64,000 bases of DNA from Gallaecimonas sp. GXIMD4217 (GCF_038087665.1 NZ_CP149925.1:1984870-2048869), one strand, 5' to 3'. Positions 46,889 through 56,314 are shown, numbered from the stretch's first letter. Notes: generated by a model from the sequence alone, not told the origin. Numbers and translations are program-made.

Positions 46889-48799
46889 ATGCGCCGTCTT
46901 GATGTCCTCGCCCTGAGCGTTGCCACCGCCCTGCTGACCGCCTGTGGCGGCGGTGGTGGCGGTGGTGATACCAGCCTGCCCACCAACCCCGGCACCCCGA
47001 CCTACCCTCCCGTTGCCGAACTGACCCTGTCCGGTGACACCCAGGTTCAGCAGGGCCAGGCCGTGGGCCTGGTGGCCCAGGTGCCGGCCGGCACCTACCG
47101 CAGCTTCCAGTGGACACGCCTCAGCGGCCCCGACGTCGACGACCAGCTGCTGTCAGCCAACTCCAAGGCCATCGGCTTCGACGCCCTCGAAGCCGGCAAC
47201 TACAGCTTCCGCTTCACCGCCACCAGGGCCGACGGCAGCACCCTGACCGCCGACCACGACCTGGCCGTGGCCGGCCACAGTGGTGCCCAGCTGCAGCTGC
47301 GGGTGGACAGGGCCATCAGCGAAGGAGCCCAGACCTCCTTCCGCCTGGGCTGGAATGACACCACCCTCACCGGCCTCAGCTGGAGCCAGCTTTCCGGCCC
47401 CGAAGCCAAGCTGGAGGTCAACCAGGAAGAGCCGGTGCTGTTCGTCACCGCGCCCCAGGTCACGGGCGACCAGGTGGTGGTACTGCAGGCCACTGCCACC
47501 ACCAGCGGCGGTGAAACCCTGACCGAGCAGGTGCACCTGCTGGTTGAAGACAAGGCGGAGATCACCAGCCCCTATTTCGATACCCCGCTGACCACTGTCC
47601 ATGCCTATAAGGCCGACAGCCCCTACGCCGATGTGCTGCGTGGCTGCGTCTATTCCAACCAGATCACCGACAGCAATGCCTGTTACCTGAGCAAGCTGCC
47701 CGCCATCGGCATGGACACCGAAACCCCCAGTGTCGCCGACATCATGGACAGGGTGGTGGTCTCCCACGACTGGATGGGCGAGCGTTTCGAGCGCTTCCTG
47801 ACCGAGCTGGATCCCAACGACGACTTCAAGAACCTGCTCAGGGCCACCAGTGCCATCGTCATCTCCCATGACGTGCGCCCCTCCTTCTACTGGGCCCTGA
47901 CCGGTGCCATCTACCTGGACGCGGACAACCTCTGGCTGACCCCCACCGAGCGGGATCTCATCAACGAGCAGCCCGATTACCGTTCCAATTTCGGCAACGA
48001 CCTGCAGTTCATCATGCCCTGGCGCTACGTGAAGCAGCAGGGGGACGGCAGCTATGACTATGCCTTCCGCTACTGGGATCCGGCCGCCCGCCAGACCCGC
48101 AGCTTCGAAGAGCTGGAAGCGGATCTGGGTTCCCTGCTCTACCACGAGCTGGCCCACGCCAACGACTTCATGCCCAAGAGCAAGTGGCAGACGGTGTCCA
48201 TGAACCAGGAATTCTGGCGCGCCGCCGTCAACGGCCAGATCGTCTCGGAAGACCTGACCGCCCAGGATCCGCTGCTTTCCCAGAACATGAAGGATCTGGC
48301 CAAGGTCAGCTTCCATGGCGAGACCGCCACCGCCGCCCAGAAGGGCTACACGCCGAACGACGTGGCCAACTTCTTCGCCCCGGACAAGGCCAATGCCTAC
48401 TACAGCTACTCCTCCACCCGCGAGGATCTGGCCATGGCCTTCGAAGAGCTGATGATGGACATGCGCTACGGCATCGAGCGCGATCAGGCGGTCACCGAGC
48501 TGGCCGAGTCCCGCTACCGCATCGCCTGGGGCCAGCGCGGCCGCATGGGTGACGCCGACATCAAGCCGCGGATCCAGTTCGCGGTGGACAACCTGCTGCC
48601 GGAAGTACGGGACGCCGCCCTGAACCACCTGGCGGTGGCGCCGGCCCCCACCCAGATGCCCACCGGCGTCAGCTGGTTCGATGCCCTGGACATCGACACC
48701 AGCAACACTGGCCAGCTGCGCGCCGCCAAGGCCCCCGTCATGGAACGCCCCATCCAGACGGGCCCAAGGCATCCTGATATGCCGCTGCCGAAGCGGTAA
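46889..48799 (+). CDS. Lipoprotein metallopeptidase with Ig/PKD-like domains
   Basis: 636 residues. Lipoprotein signal MRRLDVLALSVATALLTAC is followed by a Gly run and a Thr/Pro linker. Two PKD-like beta domains follow (about 45-130 and 130-220, each with a WxxLSGP motif). The C-terminal half (from about 225) contains LLYHELAHANDFMP, where HELAH at 419-423 is a zinc motif, and EDLAMAFEELMMDMRYG downstream may supply the third ligand. Cysteines CVYSNQITDSNAC could form a disulfide. Probably surface- or periplasm-exposed; substrate unknown. Start chosen at MRRLDV, which gives the clean signal. Confidence 0.75.
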   Translation: MRRLDVLALSVATALLTACGGGGGGGDTSLPTNPGTPTYPPVAELTLSGDTQVQQGQAVGLVAQVPAGTYRSFQWTRLSGPDVDDQLLSANSKAIGFDALEAGNYSFRFTATRADGSTLTADHDLAVAGHSGAQLQLRVDRAISEGAQTSFRLGWNDTTLTGLSWSQLSGPEAKLEVNQEEPVLFVTAPQVTGDQVVVLQATATTSGGETLTEQVHLLVEDKAEITSPYFDTPLTTVHAYKADSPYADVLRGCVYSNQITDSNACYLSKLPAIGMDTETPSVADIMDRVVVSHDWMGERFERFLTELDPNDDFKNLLRATSAIVISHDVRPSFYWALTGAIYLDADNLWLTPTERDLINEQPDYRSNFGNDLQFIMPWRYVKQQGDGSYDYAFRYWDPAARQTRSFEELEADLGSLLYHELAHANDFMPKSKWQTVSMNQEFWRAAVNGQIVSEDLTAQDPLLSQNMKDLAKVSFHGETATAAQKGYTPNDVANFFAPDKANAYYSYSSTREDLAMAFEELMMDMRYGIERDQAVTELAESRYRIAWGQRGRMGDADIKPRIQFAVDNLLPEVRDAALNHLAVAPAPTQMPTGVSWFDALDIDTSNTGQLRAAKAPVMERPIQTGPRHPDMPLPKR

Positions 48800-48810
48800 G
48801 CGCAAGCAAC

Positions 48811-48840
48811 AAAAAAGGCGGCCTTGGCCGCCTTTTCTTT
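48811..48840. terminator. Terminator between the lipoprotein peptidase and ybbP
   Basis: AAAAAAGGCGGCC TT GGCCGCCTTTTCTTTT between convergent genes. Confidence 0.88.
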
Positions 48841-51326
48841 TAGCTCTTCACCAGCCTGGCCGGCTGGCGCCTGAGCAGCGGAACCAGCCGCAGCAGGGCC
48901 GGCAGCGCCACCCCCAGGGCCCCCAGCAGCACCGCCATGGCCGCCAGATCCCAGTGCAGCCGCACCGGCAGCGACAGCACCTGGGTCTGCAGCAGGTAGA
49001 GGCTGAGCTGGCTGGACAGGCCGGCCATCAGCCCGGCCAGGGCGCCCAGCGTCAGGAACTCCGCCCCCAGCATGGCCCGCAGGGAGCCGTTGGCGGCCCC
49101 CAGGGTGCGCAGTATGCCCAGATCCCGGCGCCTTTCGTCCATGCTGGCCTGCACGGCGGCTACCAGCACCAGCAGCGCCGAGGCCACCACCAGCAGCCAC
49201 ACGTATTCCAGGGCCATGGCCACCTGCTCGATGAGGTCGCGGATCTGGTTGATGATGGCGTCCACGTCGATGAGGCTGAGGGTCGGGTAGCGCTCCAGGA
49301 GCTGGCCCAGGGCCGGCCGCTGATCGGCGTCAAGGTGGAAGCTGGCGATATAGCTGGCCGGGAAATCCTCGAGCACCGCCGGGCTGAAGATCATGAAGAA
49401 GTTGGGCTGCATGCTCTGCCAGTCCACTTCCCGAATACTGGTGACCGGGGCGCTGAATTCCCGGGCCCCCAGGCGGAAGTGCAGCACGTCGCCAAGCACG
49501 ACCCCGAGCCGCTCGGCCACCTGGGACTCGATGCTGACCTGGCCATCGGCGCCTTGCTGCCACCACTGGCCCGCCACCAGCTTGTTCTTGGGCGGCAGGC
49601 CGTCCCGCCAGGTCAGGTTGAGCTCCCGGTCGATGCCGACCCGGCCGTTGCCGGCCTCTTCGTCCTCCTTGGTGACCGGCTTGGTGACATCATCGCCGTT
49701 GATGGCCACCAGCCTGGCCCGCACCACCGGGTAGAGATCGCTGGCCCCCTTGCCGTTCTGGCTCAGGAATCGCTCCACCGGCGCCACCTCTTCCGGGGCC
49801 ACGTTGACCACGAAGTAGTTGGGGGTGTCCGGCGGCAGGCTGGCCCGCCAGTCGGCCAGCAGATCGCTCTTGATGAGCTGGATCAGCAGCATCAGCATCA
49901 GCGCCAGGGTGAAGCTGCCCAGCTGCACCAGGGTGCTGGCCCGGCGCCTTTCCAGGCCGGCGATGGCCAGGCGCCAGATCCCGCCCAGGTGGCGGCTATG
50001 GCCCACCAGCCACAGCATCAGGAAACTGACCACCACCAGGATCAGCGCCGCCAGGACCACCCCGGCCCCTATGGCCAGGGTCATGGGCAGCTCGCCGGTG
50101 AACAGCCAGATGGCGCCAAAGAGCGCCAGGGCCACCAGCAGGTAATGCCAGAAGGCGCCGCCACGGCGTTCGGCCAGATCCTCGCGCCAGACCCGGATCG
50201 GCGGCACGCCCAGCAGCTGCCACAGCGGCCAGGCGGCAAAGGCCAGGGTGCAGATCAGGCCCACCCCCATGCCCAGCCAGACCGGCTCCAGGGTCGGCGC
50301 CGGCAGGCTGGCGGGCAGCAGTGCCTGGTAGGCCGACAGCAGCCACTGCACCAGGCCGAAGCCGGCCAACACGCCAAGGCCGGCCCCCAGCAGCATCAAG
50401 AGCCCCAACTGGCCGGCATAGATCAGCACCACCTGGCGGCGGCTGGCCCCCATGGCCTTGAGCAGGGCCACGTTGTCCACATGGCTGTCGCAATAGCGCC
50501 TGGCCGCCACGCCGATGGCCACCGCCGCCAGCAGCACGCCCATCAGGCTCGACAGCAGCAGGAAACGCTCGGCCCGGTTCAGGGCGGTGGCGATGGGCGA
50601 GCGGGAGCGCTTGATGTCGGTAAAGCTGGCCCAGGGCGGCAGCCTGGGGGTCAGCTCCTCTTCCAGGGCCTGCAGTTCGTCTTCCGGGCCACTGAGCAGG
50701 TAACGCCAGCGCACCCGCGAGCCCGGCTGGATCACCTGGGTGGCGGCCAAGTCCACCTGGTGCATCAGGGCCGGCGGCGATGCCGCAAACACGTTGAAGC
50801 CGGTATCGGGGGCCTCCACCAGCAGGGCCGTCACCTTGAGGCTGGCATAGCCCACCTCGACACTGTCCCCCACCTTGGCGCCTATGGCCTGGGCCAGGCG
50901 CTGATCCAGCCAGAGGTGGCCGGGCCTGGGCCCCTGTTGCACCACATCCTCCTGGCCGAAGGCCTGGCGGCTGATGGTGATCTCGCCCCTGAGCGGGTAA
51001 TGATCGTCCACGGCGACCATGGAGGCCAGCTTCATGCCACCCTGCCCCATCAGCATGGTGGAAAAGCGGGTCTGCTCGCTGAGCTTCAGCCCCGGCACCG
51101 CCAGGGCCGACACCAGGCCATCGTCCAGGGGCTGACCGGTGCCAAGCACCAGATCGGCGGCCAGGAAGCTGGCGCCCTTGCGGCTGAAGGCCTGATCCAG
51201 GGTCTCGGCGAAGCGGGCCAGGGACACCACCGAGGCCACCGCCAGCACCACGGCCGCCAGCATGATCAGCACGTCGGGTCGCTTCAGCTCCCGGCGGAAA
51301 AGCCGCCACACCAGTTCAGGCCGCAT
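48840..51326 (-). CDS. ybbP: ABC transporter permease YbbP
   Basis: 828 residues (E. coli YbbP 804). Two FtsX-type permease modules: an N-terminal helix and large periplasmic domain (ARFAETLDQAFSRKGASFLAADLVLGTG), three helices with HVDNVALLKAMGASRRQVVLIY, then a second set ending QASMDERRRDLGILRTLGAANGSLRAML. With YbbA it forms a MacB-type mechanotransmitting system. The start was placed at [10 protein letters not shown], overlapping ybbA by 11 bases. Confidence 0.92.
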   Translation of the reverse strand: MRPELVWRLFRRELKRPDVLIMLAAVVLAVASVVSLARFAETLDQAFSRKGASFLAADLVLGTGQPLDDGLVSALAVPGLKLSEQTRFSTMLMGQGGMKLASMVAVDDHYPLRGEITISRQAFGQEDVVQQGPRPGHLWLDQRLAQAIGAKVGDSVEVGYASLKVTALLVEAPDTGFNVFAASPPALMHQVDLAATQVIQPGSRVRWRYLLSGPEDELQALEEELTPRLPPWASFTDIKRSRSPIATALNRAERFLLLSSLMGVLLAAVAIGVAARRYCDSHVDNVALLKAMGASRRQVVLIYAGQLGLLMLLGAGLGVLAGFGLVQWLLSAYQALLPASLPAPTLEPVWLGMGVGLICTLAFAAWPLWQLLGVPPIRVWREDLAERRGGAFWHYLLVALALFGAIWLFTGELPMTLAIGAGVVLAALILVVVSFLMLWLVGHSRHLGGIWRLAIAGLERRRASTLVQLGSFTLALMLMLLIQLIKSDLLADWRASLPPDTPNYFVVNVAPEEVAPVERFLSQNGKGASDLYPVVRARLVAINGDDVTKPVTKEDEEAGNGRVGIDRELNLTWRDGLPPKNKLVAGQWWQQGADGQVSIESQVAERLGVVLGDVLHFRLGAREFSAPVTSIREVDWQSMQPNFFMIFSPAVLEDFPASYIASFHLDADQRPALGQLLERYPTLSLIDVDAIINQIRDLIEQVAMALEYVWLLVVASALLVLVAAVQASMDERRRDLGILRTLGAANGSLRAMLGAEFLTLGALAGLMAGLSSQLSLYLLQTQVLSLPVRLHWDLAAMAVLLGALGVALPALLRLVPLLRRQPARLVKS

Positions 51327-52005
51327 GGGCGGCCTCCTCCAGGCGGCCGGCCTGCAGGTGCAGGGTGCGCTGGCAGCGCCTGGCCAGGGCCGGATCATGG
51401 GTGACCAGCACCAGGGTGGTGCCGAAGTCCCGGTTCAGGGCGAACATCAGCTCGGCCACCTGATCGCCGGTCTGGCTGTCCAGGTTGCCGGTGGGCTCGT
51501 CCGCCAGCAGCAGCTTGGGCTGGGTGATAAAGGCCCGGGCCAGGGCCACCCGCTGCTGCTCGCCGCCGCTGAGCTGGGAGGGAAAATGCTCCAGGCGCTC
51601 GGCCAGGCCGACCCGCTCCAACAGCGCCCTGGCATTGGCCCTGGCGTCCTTGTCACCGCGAAGCTCCGCCGGCATCATGACGTTTTCCCATGCGGTCAGG
51701 CTGGGGATCAGCAGGAACTGCTGGAACACGAAACCCAGGGTGTCCATGCGCAGCGCCGCCCGCCGGTCTTCGGACAGGTCGGCCAGGTCGACACCGTCCA
51801 GCAGCACCTTGCCGCTGCTGGGCTGATCCAGGCCCGCCAGCAGGCCCAGCAGGGTGGATTTACCCGAGCCGGAGCTGCCCATGATGGCCAGGGTCTCGCC
51901 GGCGTTGACGGACAGCTCGATGGACTCGAGAATGGAAAGCGGGGCGCCGGCCGCGGTCTGTACCGACTTCGCCAGCTTCTCTACACGTATGACAGGAGCA
52001 GCCAT
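51316..52005 (-). CDS. ybbA: ABC transporter ATPase YbbA
   Basis: 229 residues. Walker [14 protein letters not shown]-loop FQQFLLI, signature [14 protein letters not shown], Walker [17 protein letters not shown] and switch His in LVTHD are intact. It pairs with YbbP. In E. coli it sits divergent from tesA, as here. Its ATG overlaps the tesA ATG by two bases on opposite strands. Confidence 0.94.
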   Translation of the reverse strand: MAAPVIRVEKLAKSVQTAAGAPLSILESIELSVNAGETLAIMGSSGSGKSTLLGLLAGLDQPSSGKVLLDGVDLADLSEDRRAALRMDTLGFVFQQFLLIPSLTAWENVMMPAELRGDKDARANARALLERVGLAERLEHFPSQLSGGEQQRVALARAFITQPKLLLADEPTGNLDSQTGDQVAELMFALNRDFGTTLVLVTHDPALARRCQRTLHLQAGRLEEAAHAA

Positions 52006-52660
52006 GCCACGATCTCTTCACTTCATCTTTGCATTGATACTGACCTTAACCTGCTTTGGATCGGCGGCCAAGACGCTGCTGGTGCTGGGCGACAGCCTGA
52101 GCGCCGGCTACGGCCTGTCCAGCCAGCAGGGCTGGGTACAGCTGCTGGCCAAGCGCCTGGATGAAGAGGCTCTTGACGTGACCGTGGTCAATGCCAGCAT
52201 CAGCGGCGAAACCACGGCTGGCGGGCTGCGCCGGCTGCCGGCCCTGCTGGCCGAGCACCGGCCGACCTGGCTGTTGATCGAGCTGGGCGGCAACGACGGC
52301 CTGCGCGGTTATCCCATCGGACAAATGCGTAACAATTTGCAAAAAATGATCAGGCTGGGCCAGGACAGCGGCGCCAAGGTGATGGTCATGGAGATCTGGC
52401 TGCCCCCCAACTACGGCCCTCGCTACCTGGACGCCTTCAAGGCCAGCTTCGGCCAGGTGGCCAAGGACAACGGCGCCCGGTTGCTGCCCTTCTTCGCCAA
52501 GGACGTGGCCACCCAGGACGGCATGATCCAGGCCGACGGCATCCACCCCACGGCCCAGGCGCAACCGGCGCTGCTGGAAGCGCTCTGGCCGCACCTGCAG
52601 GCCGCCGGCATCACGGCCGACGCCACCGGGCCTGGCACCTCCCACCAGCTGACCCAGTAA
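52004..52660 (+). CDS. tesA: Periplasmic multifunctional esterase TesA
   Basis: 218 residues. Signal peptide [22 protein letters not shown], then LVLGDSLSAGYGL with nucleophile S31, GGND for the oxyanion, and DGIHPTAQAQPALLEALWP with the catalytic Asp-x-x-His: a complete SGNH hydrolase. TesA is a thioesterase/lysophospholipase/arylesterase. GGAG five bases upstream supports ATG at 52004; an upstream in-frame ATG at 51990 would lie inside ybbA. Confidence 0.94.
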   Translation: MPRSLHFIFALILTLTCFGSAAKTLLVLGDSLSAGYGLSSQQGWVQLLAKRLDEEALDVTVVNASISGETTAGGLRRLPALLAEHRPTWLLIELGGNDGLRGYPIGQMRNNLQKMIRLGQDSGAKVMVMEIWLPPNYGPRYLDAFKASFGQVAKDNGARLLPFFAKDVATQDGMIQADGIHPTAQAQPALLEALWPHLQAAGITADATGPGTSHQLTQ

Positions 52661-52661
52661 G

Positions 52662-53402
52662 CTAGGGGCGGGCCACCGTCACCCCTTCCTGGCACAGGCG
52701 CTCGATAAGCCGGCGCGCCAGCGCCAGGGCCTGGGGATTGTCACCGTGCAGGCACAGGCTCTGGGCGCTGATGGCCAGCGGTTCGCCGGTATGGGCCAGG
52801 GCCCGGCCCCGGATCAGCGCCAGCGCCTGCTCGACCACCTCCTCCTCCGCCAGGATCAAGGCGTTCGCTTCCGTTCTCGGCACCAGGCTGCCGTCGGCCC
52901 GGTAGCGCCTGTCGGCAAAGGCTTCGCTGATCCCCTCCAGCCCTTCCCGGTGGGCCGCCAGCAGCAGCTCGCTGCCGGCCAGGCCGTAGATCTTAAGGCT
53001 GGGATCCAGATCCCGCACCGCCCGGGCGATGGCACCGGCCAGCTCGGCGTCACGGGCCGCCTGGTTGTAGAGGGCGCCGTGGGGCTTGACGTGGTGCAGC
53101 CGCCCGCCCTGGGCCTCGACCAGGGCCTTGAGGGCGCCGCACTGGTACAGCACGCTGTGGTAGCACTGGTCCGAGTCCACCCGTTGTTCGCTGCGGCCCA
53201 TGTCCGGTGCCAGCCAGTGGCTGGGATGGGCACCCACGGCCACCCCCCTGGCCAGCGCCTGCCCTATGGTGGCGGCGGCCAGGACGGGGTCGCCGGCATG
53301 GCGGCCACAGGCGATATTGGCGGAGCTGATCAGCGCCAGCAGGGCCGCGTCATGGGCGGCGCCCTCTCCCAGATCGGCGTTGACATCAATGCGCTTGGAC
53401 AT
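52662..53402 (-). CDS. pxpA: 5-oxoprolinase subunit A (LamB/YcsF family)
   Basis: 246 residues. VNADLGEGAAHDAALLALISSANIACGRHAGDP, AVGAHPSHWL and HHVKPHGALYNQAA are family motifs. With PxpB and PxpC it hydrolyses 5-oxoproline to glutamate using ATP, clearing a damage product of glutamine. It overlaps pxpC by 17 bases. The stop lies one base from the convergent tesA stop. Confidence 0.93.
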   Translation of the reverse strand: MSKRIDVNADLGEGAAHDAALLALISSANIACGRHAGDPVLAAATIGQALARGVAVGAHPSHWLAPDMGRSEQRVDSDQCYHSVLYQCGALKALVEAQGGRLHHVKPHGALYNQAARDAELAGAIARAVRDLDPSLKIYGLAGSELLLAAHREGLEGISEAFADRRYRADGSLVPRTEANALILAEEEVVEQALALIRGRALAHTGEPLAISAQSLCLHGDNPQALALARRLIERLCQEGVTVARP

Positions 53403-54300
53403 GCTCCCTCACCCTGGCCAGGTAGGCCTGCTGCTGCCGGTAGGCCTGGACGGCCTCCCGCTGCGTGATACGCAGGAAGGCCAGCTCGTCGCCGGGGCCC
53501 AGTTGCCCCAGCTGCCACAGATCGGCCCGGCACAGCATGGCCACCTTGGGGTAACCCCCGGTGCTTTGGGCCTCGGCCCCCAGCAGGATCGGCTGACCGT
53601 CGCCCGGCACCTGCACCACCCCGGGCAGCACCCCGTGAGATGCCAGCTCCTGGCCCTGGTACCCCAGCAGGGCCGGCCCGCTCAGCCGCAGGCCCATGCG
53701 GTCGGCATGGCGGGAAACGGCCCAGGCTCCCTGCCAGAACAGGTAGCGCGCCGGCCCCGGGAAGGCCGCCTCCTCGGGCCCGGGCAGGGCCCGAAGCCGG
53801 CCCCGCCTGGGGGCGCGGATCAGCAGCGAGCCGGCAAAGCGCCGCTGTGGTTTCCAGTTCAGGACCTCGCCGTCCCTGAGCGGAGCCCCCAGGCCGGCGG
53901 CCAGATCGGCGCTGACCGAGCCCAGGAAGGGCATGCCCTCCAGGCCGCCGGACAGGGCCAGATAGGCGCGGTAGCCCTGCCTGGGCCGGGTGAAGAGCAA
54001 CCGCTGCCCCGCCTCCACCGGGAAGCGCCACCAAGGGGCCACGGCGTTGCCGTCGAGGCGGGCACCGAGATCGGCGCCGGTCAGCGCCACCCAGCCGCTG
54101 CAACCGAAGCGCAGCTCGGCCATGCCAAAGGTGATCTCCAGCACCGGCGTGTGTGGCGTCTGTTGCAGCAACAGGTTGCCCAGGGTCGCGGCCAGGGGAT
54201 CCATGGCCCCGGCGGCGCTGATCCCCTGGTTGCGCCAGCCGCTGCGGCCCAGATCCTGGAGGCTGGTGAGCAGCCCGGCCTTATGGATGCTTACCGTCAC
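53386..54300 (-). CDS. pxpC: 5-oxoprolinase subunit C (biotin-dependent carboxyltransferase-like)
   Basis: 304 residues. SIHKAGLLTSLQDLGRSGWRNQGISAAGAMDPLAATLGNLLL at the N-terminus and RLSGPALLGYQGQELASHGVLPGVVQVPGDGQPILLGAEAQSTGGYPKVAMLC are family motifs. It is the C-domain partner of PxpB. The start overlaps the pxpB stop in ATGA. Confidence 0.93.
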   Translation of the reverse strand: MTVSIHKAGLLTSLQDLGRSGWRNQGISAAGAMDPLAATLGNLLLQQTPHTPVLEITFGMAELRFGCSGWVALTGADLGARLDGNAVAPWWRFPVEAGQRLLFTRPRQGYRAYLALSGGLEGMPFLGSVSADLAAGLGAPLRDGEVLNWKPQRRFAGSLLIRAPRRGRLRALPGPEEAAFPGPARYLFWQGAWAVSRHADRMGLRLSGPALLGYQGQELASHGVLPGVVQVPGDGQPILLGAEAQSTGGYPKVAMLCRADLWQLGQLGPGDELAFLRITQREAVQAYRQQQAYLARVREHVQAH

Positions 54301-54935
54301 AACGCCACCAGTTGCACCCGGTCGCCGGGCTGCAACAGGGCCGGCGGCGACTGCTCGGGATCAAACAGGGATGCCGCGGTGCGGCCGATCAGCTGCCAGC
54401 CCCCCGGGCTCCGGCGGGGGTAGATCCCGGTCTGGTCGCCCGCCAGCGCCAGGCTGCCGGCCGGCACCTGCAGGCGCGGCTCGGCCCGCCTGGGCACCTG
54501 CAGCTGGCCACCGCTCAGGTAGGCAAAGCCCGGCATGAACCCCAGAAAGGCCACCTCGAAGGGCTGCCGGCAATGCAGGGCCACCACCTCCTGTTCGCTG
54601 AGGCCGCAGTGGCGGGCCACAAAGGGCAGATCCGGGCCTTCAATGCCACCAAAGGTGATGTCCAGCTGCACCTGCTTGCCGGGCGGAAGGCGACTCGGCC
54701 GCTGCGCCCAGATCCGGGCCAGCTTCCGGCCCAGGGCGTGGGGGTTGAGATGGGGCTTGGCCAGTACCAGGGTGAGGTTGCCCATGCCGGGCACCGCCTC
54801 CACGATACCCTGCCACTGGCACAGCTGCTCCGCCAGCCAATGCAGCTGGCGCTGGTGCAGGGGGCTGGTTTGGGCCGGGATCAGCACCAGGGCGCTGTCT
54901 CCCAGAGAGTGGATGCTCAGTTCGGTGCTGTTCAT
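54297..54935 (-). CDS. pxpB: 5-oxoprolinase subunit B (KipI-like)
   Basis: 212 residues. HSLGDSALVLIPA, VPGMGNLTLVL, LPFVARHCGLSEQEVVALHCRQPFEVAFLGFMPGFAYLSGG and SLALAGDQTGIYPRRSPGGWQLIGRT are PxpB/KipI motifs. First gene of pxpBCA; a small HTH gene lies just upstream on the same strand. Confidence 0.93.
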   Translation of the reverse strand: MNSTELSIHSLGDSALVLIPAQTSPLHQRQLHWLAEQLCQWQGIVEAVPGMGNLTLVLAKPHLNPHALGRKLARIWAQRPSRLPPGKQVQLDITFGGIEGPDLPFVARHCGLSEQEVVALHCRQPFEVAFLGFMPGFAYLSGGQLQVPRRAEPRLQVPAGSLALAGDQTGIYPRRSPGGWQLIGRTAASLFDPEQSPPALLQPGDRVQLVAL

Positions 54936-55000
54936 AGGGCGTTATTGCTCGGCTCTATGAACACCTTAGTTCAGCCATTGCCAAAGCCAAGCTCGGCCAC

Positions 55001-55267
55001 TCAAGGGCAGCTGGCCTGGGCTTCCCGCTCGTTGCGCTCCAGCGGGCCCGGCTTGACCAGCAGTTGCAGGGGTACCGCATAGAAGGCGGCCAGCTCCCTG
55101 ATGGTGCGATAGCTGACGTTTCGACCGGCCTCGGCCCGCTTGATGGTTGCCAGCGACAGCCGCAGCGAGCGCTTGCGGCAGGCATGGTAGAGATCTTCCT
55201 GACTCAGGCAGTTCTGCCGGCGCAGCGACTTCAACAGCCCCACATTGACCTCTTGAGTTCCCTTCAT
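55001..55267 (-). CDS. XRE-type HTH protein
   Basis: 88 residues. LLKSLRRQNCLSQEDLYHACRKRSLRLSLATIKRAEAGRNVSYRTIRELAAFYAVPLQLLV is a helix-turn-helix of the Cro/C1 type, with a slightly longer turn than usual. It lies upstream of pxpBCA (65 bases) and divergent from the unrecognised protein across 277 bases, so it could regulate either. No effector domain. Confidence 0.75.
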   Translation of the reverse strand: MKGTQEVNVGLLKSLRRQNCLSQEDLYHACRKRSLRLSLATIKRAEAGRNVSYRTIRELAAFYAVPLQLLVKPGPLERNEREAQASCP

Positions 55268-55544
55268 GACGTTCCCTGCTCCTTCACCTTCGTCAGAGTG
55301 AGTCTAGTGCGCGTTCGCAGGCCTTCAAGTCTGGCCAAGCACCAGAATCGTATCGCCTGGTTGCCAACCCAGGCCTGCCGGGACAGGCAGCAAATATGAC
55401 AGTGCCGTAACAGTATTGACCCCATGCTGATACCAAGCTGATGCGGCGCCACGGATCCCCCGCCTCATACTTGCTGGAGCCTGCAGGGTGCAGGCTTCCC
55501 ACCGGCTCGGGCCGGACCTTCTATGCATTCAAGAGGATTGAATA
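55268..55544. promoter_or_regulatory. Divergent intergenic region with a leader hairpin
   Basis: 277 bases without a gene between the HTH gene and the unrecognised 242-residue gene. A perfect 8-bp stem, AGCCTGCA GGG TGCAGGCT, lies at 55478-55496, about 50 bases before the downstream start. A TTGACC near 55416 is a possible -35 but no good -10 was found. GAGG precedes the downstream ATG. Confidence 0.4.
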
Positions 55545-56273
55545 ATGTCTAACGTCAATTGGAACAACGGCCAGCTGATCACCCTGGAACAGGGCATGAC
55601 CGCCACCTGCAACGGTAACCTCAACAGCGGCCAGCTGTACTGCCTGTTCTTCTACAACGCCGCCCAAAATGACGCCGACACCACAGTGTCCGTGGTCTGG
55701 TCCAACTCCCAGCCTCCGGTCACCGTCAAGGTCCCCGGCACCACCGGCCACCAGGGCCTGGCCTCCATCTGCTTCGTGGACGGCGACCAGACCAACACCG
55801 TTTCCGTGGCCGTGACCCACGGCCAGCCCGGTGCCTCGGTACAGGCCTTCATCGGCAGCGTCAAGATGCCCATCGACACCAGCGGCATCCACAACAAGGA
55901 CATGCCCGCCAACGGCCAGCCCCAGCCCCTGAACGCCTTCAGCCGCTACTACTGCGTGCCCGAGTCCCACTGGTACCAGGCCCAGGTCCAGAGCGACATC
56001 AATCAGTTCATCTTCGTGCAGCTGCAGGAGCAGAAGGCCTGCGTCAACATCGTCAACAAGCAGGTCGACCCGAGCAACATCATCGCCTACGCCGGCGACG
56101 CCAAGCAGTACGTCACCGTCAACAGCAGCGACACCCAGACCATGGCCTGGAACCTGCAGGGCAACGGCCGCCAGTTCGTGTGGATAAACGCCGACAGCAT
56201 CCAGAACTCCGAGTCCGCCAGCATCACCCTGCAGTCCCTGAGCGGCCTCTACGCCGCCCACATGGGCCGCTGA
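55545..56273 (+). CDS. Unrecognised beta-rich protein, apparently highly expressed
   Basis: 242 residues, no signal peptide. Asn/Gln/Thr/Val-rich with alternating strand-like segments: GQLYCLFFYNAAQNDADTTVSVVWSNSQPPVTVKVPGTTGHQG, then SRYYCVPESHWYQAQVQSDINQFIFVQLQEQKACVNIVNKQ and AYAGDAKQYVTVNSSDTQTMAWNLQG. It looks like two beta-sandwich domains joined near residue 125, with a few scattered cysteines. Codon choice is strongly biased (AAC, GTC, ATC, CAG), typical of abundant proteins. It is monocistronic with its own terminator and is divergent from an HTH gene. No family recognised. Confidence 0.7.
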   Translation: MSNVNWNNGQLITLEQGMTATCNGNLNSGQLYCLFFYNAAQNDADTTVSVVWSNSQPPVTVKVPGTTGHQGLASICFVDGDQTNTVSVAVTHGQPGASVQAFIGSVKMPIDTSGIHNKDMPANGQPQPLNAFSRYYCVPESHWYQAQVQSDINQFIFVQLQEQKACVNIVNKQVDPSNIIAYAGDAKQYVTVNSSDTQTMAWNLQGNGRQFVWINADSIQNSESASITLQSLSGLYAAHMGR

Positions 56274-56314
56274 GCCCCATAACGAAAACCGGCGAGGTCG
56301 TTTTTCGCCAGCTT

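Noticed and set aside
48681-51404. 907-codon plus-strand frame opposite ybbP
   Set aside because: Antisense to a full-length FtsX-type permease; composition (Gln/Gly/His) is that of a reversed GC-rich gene.
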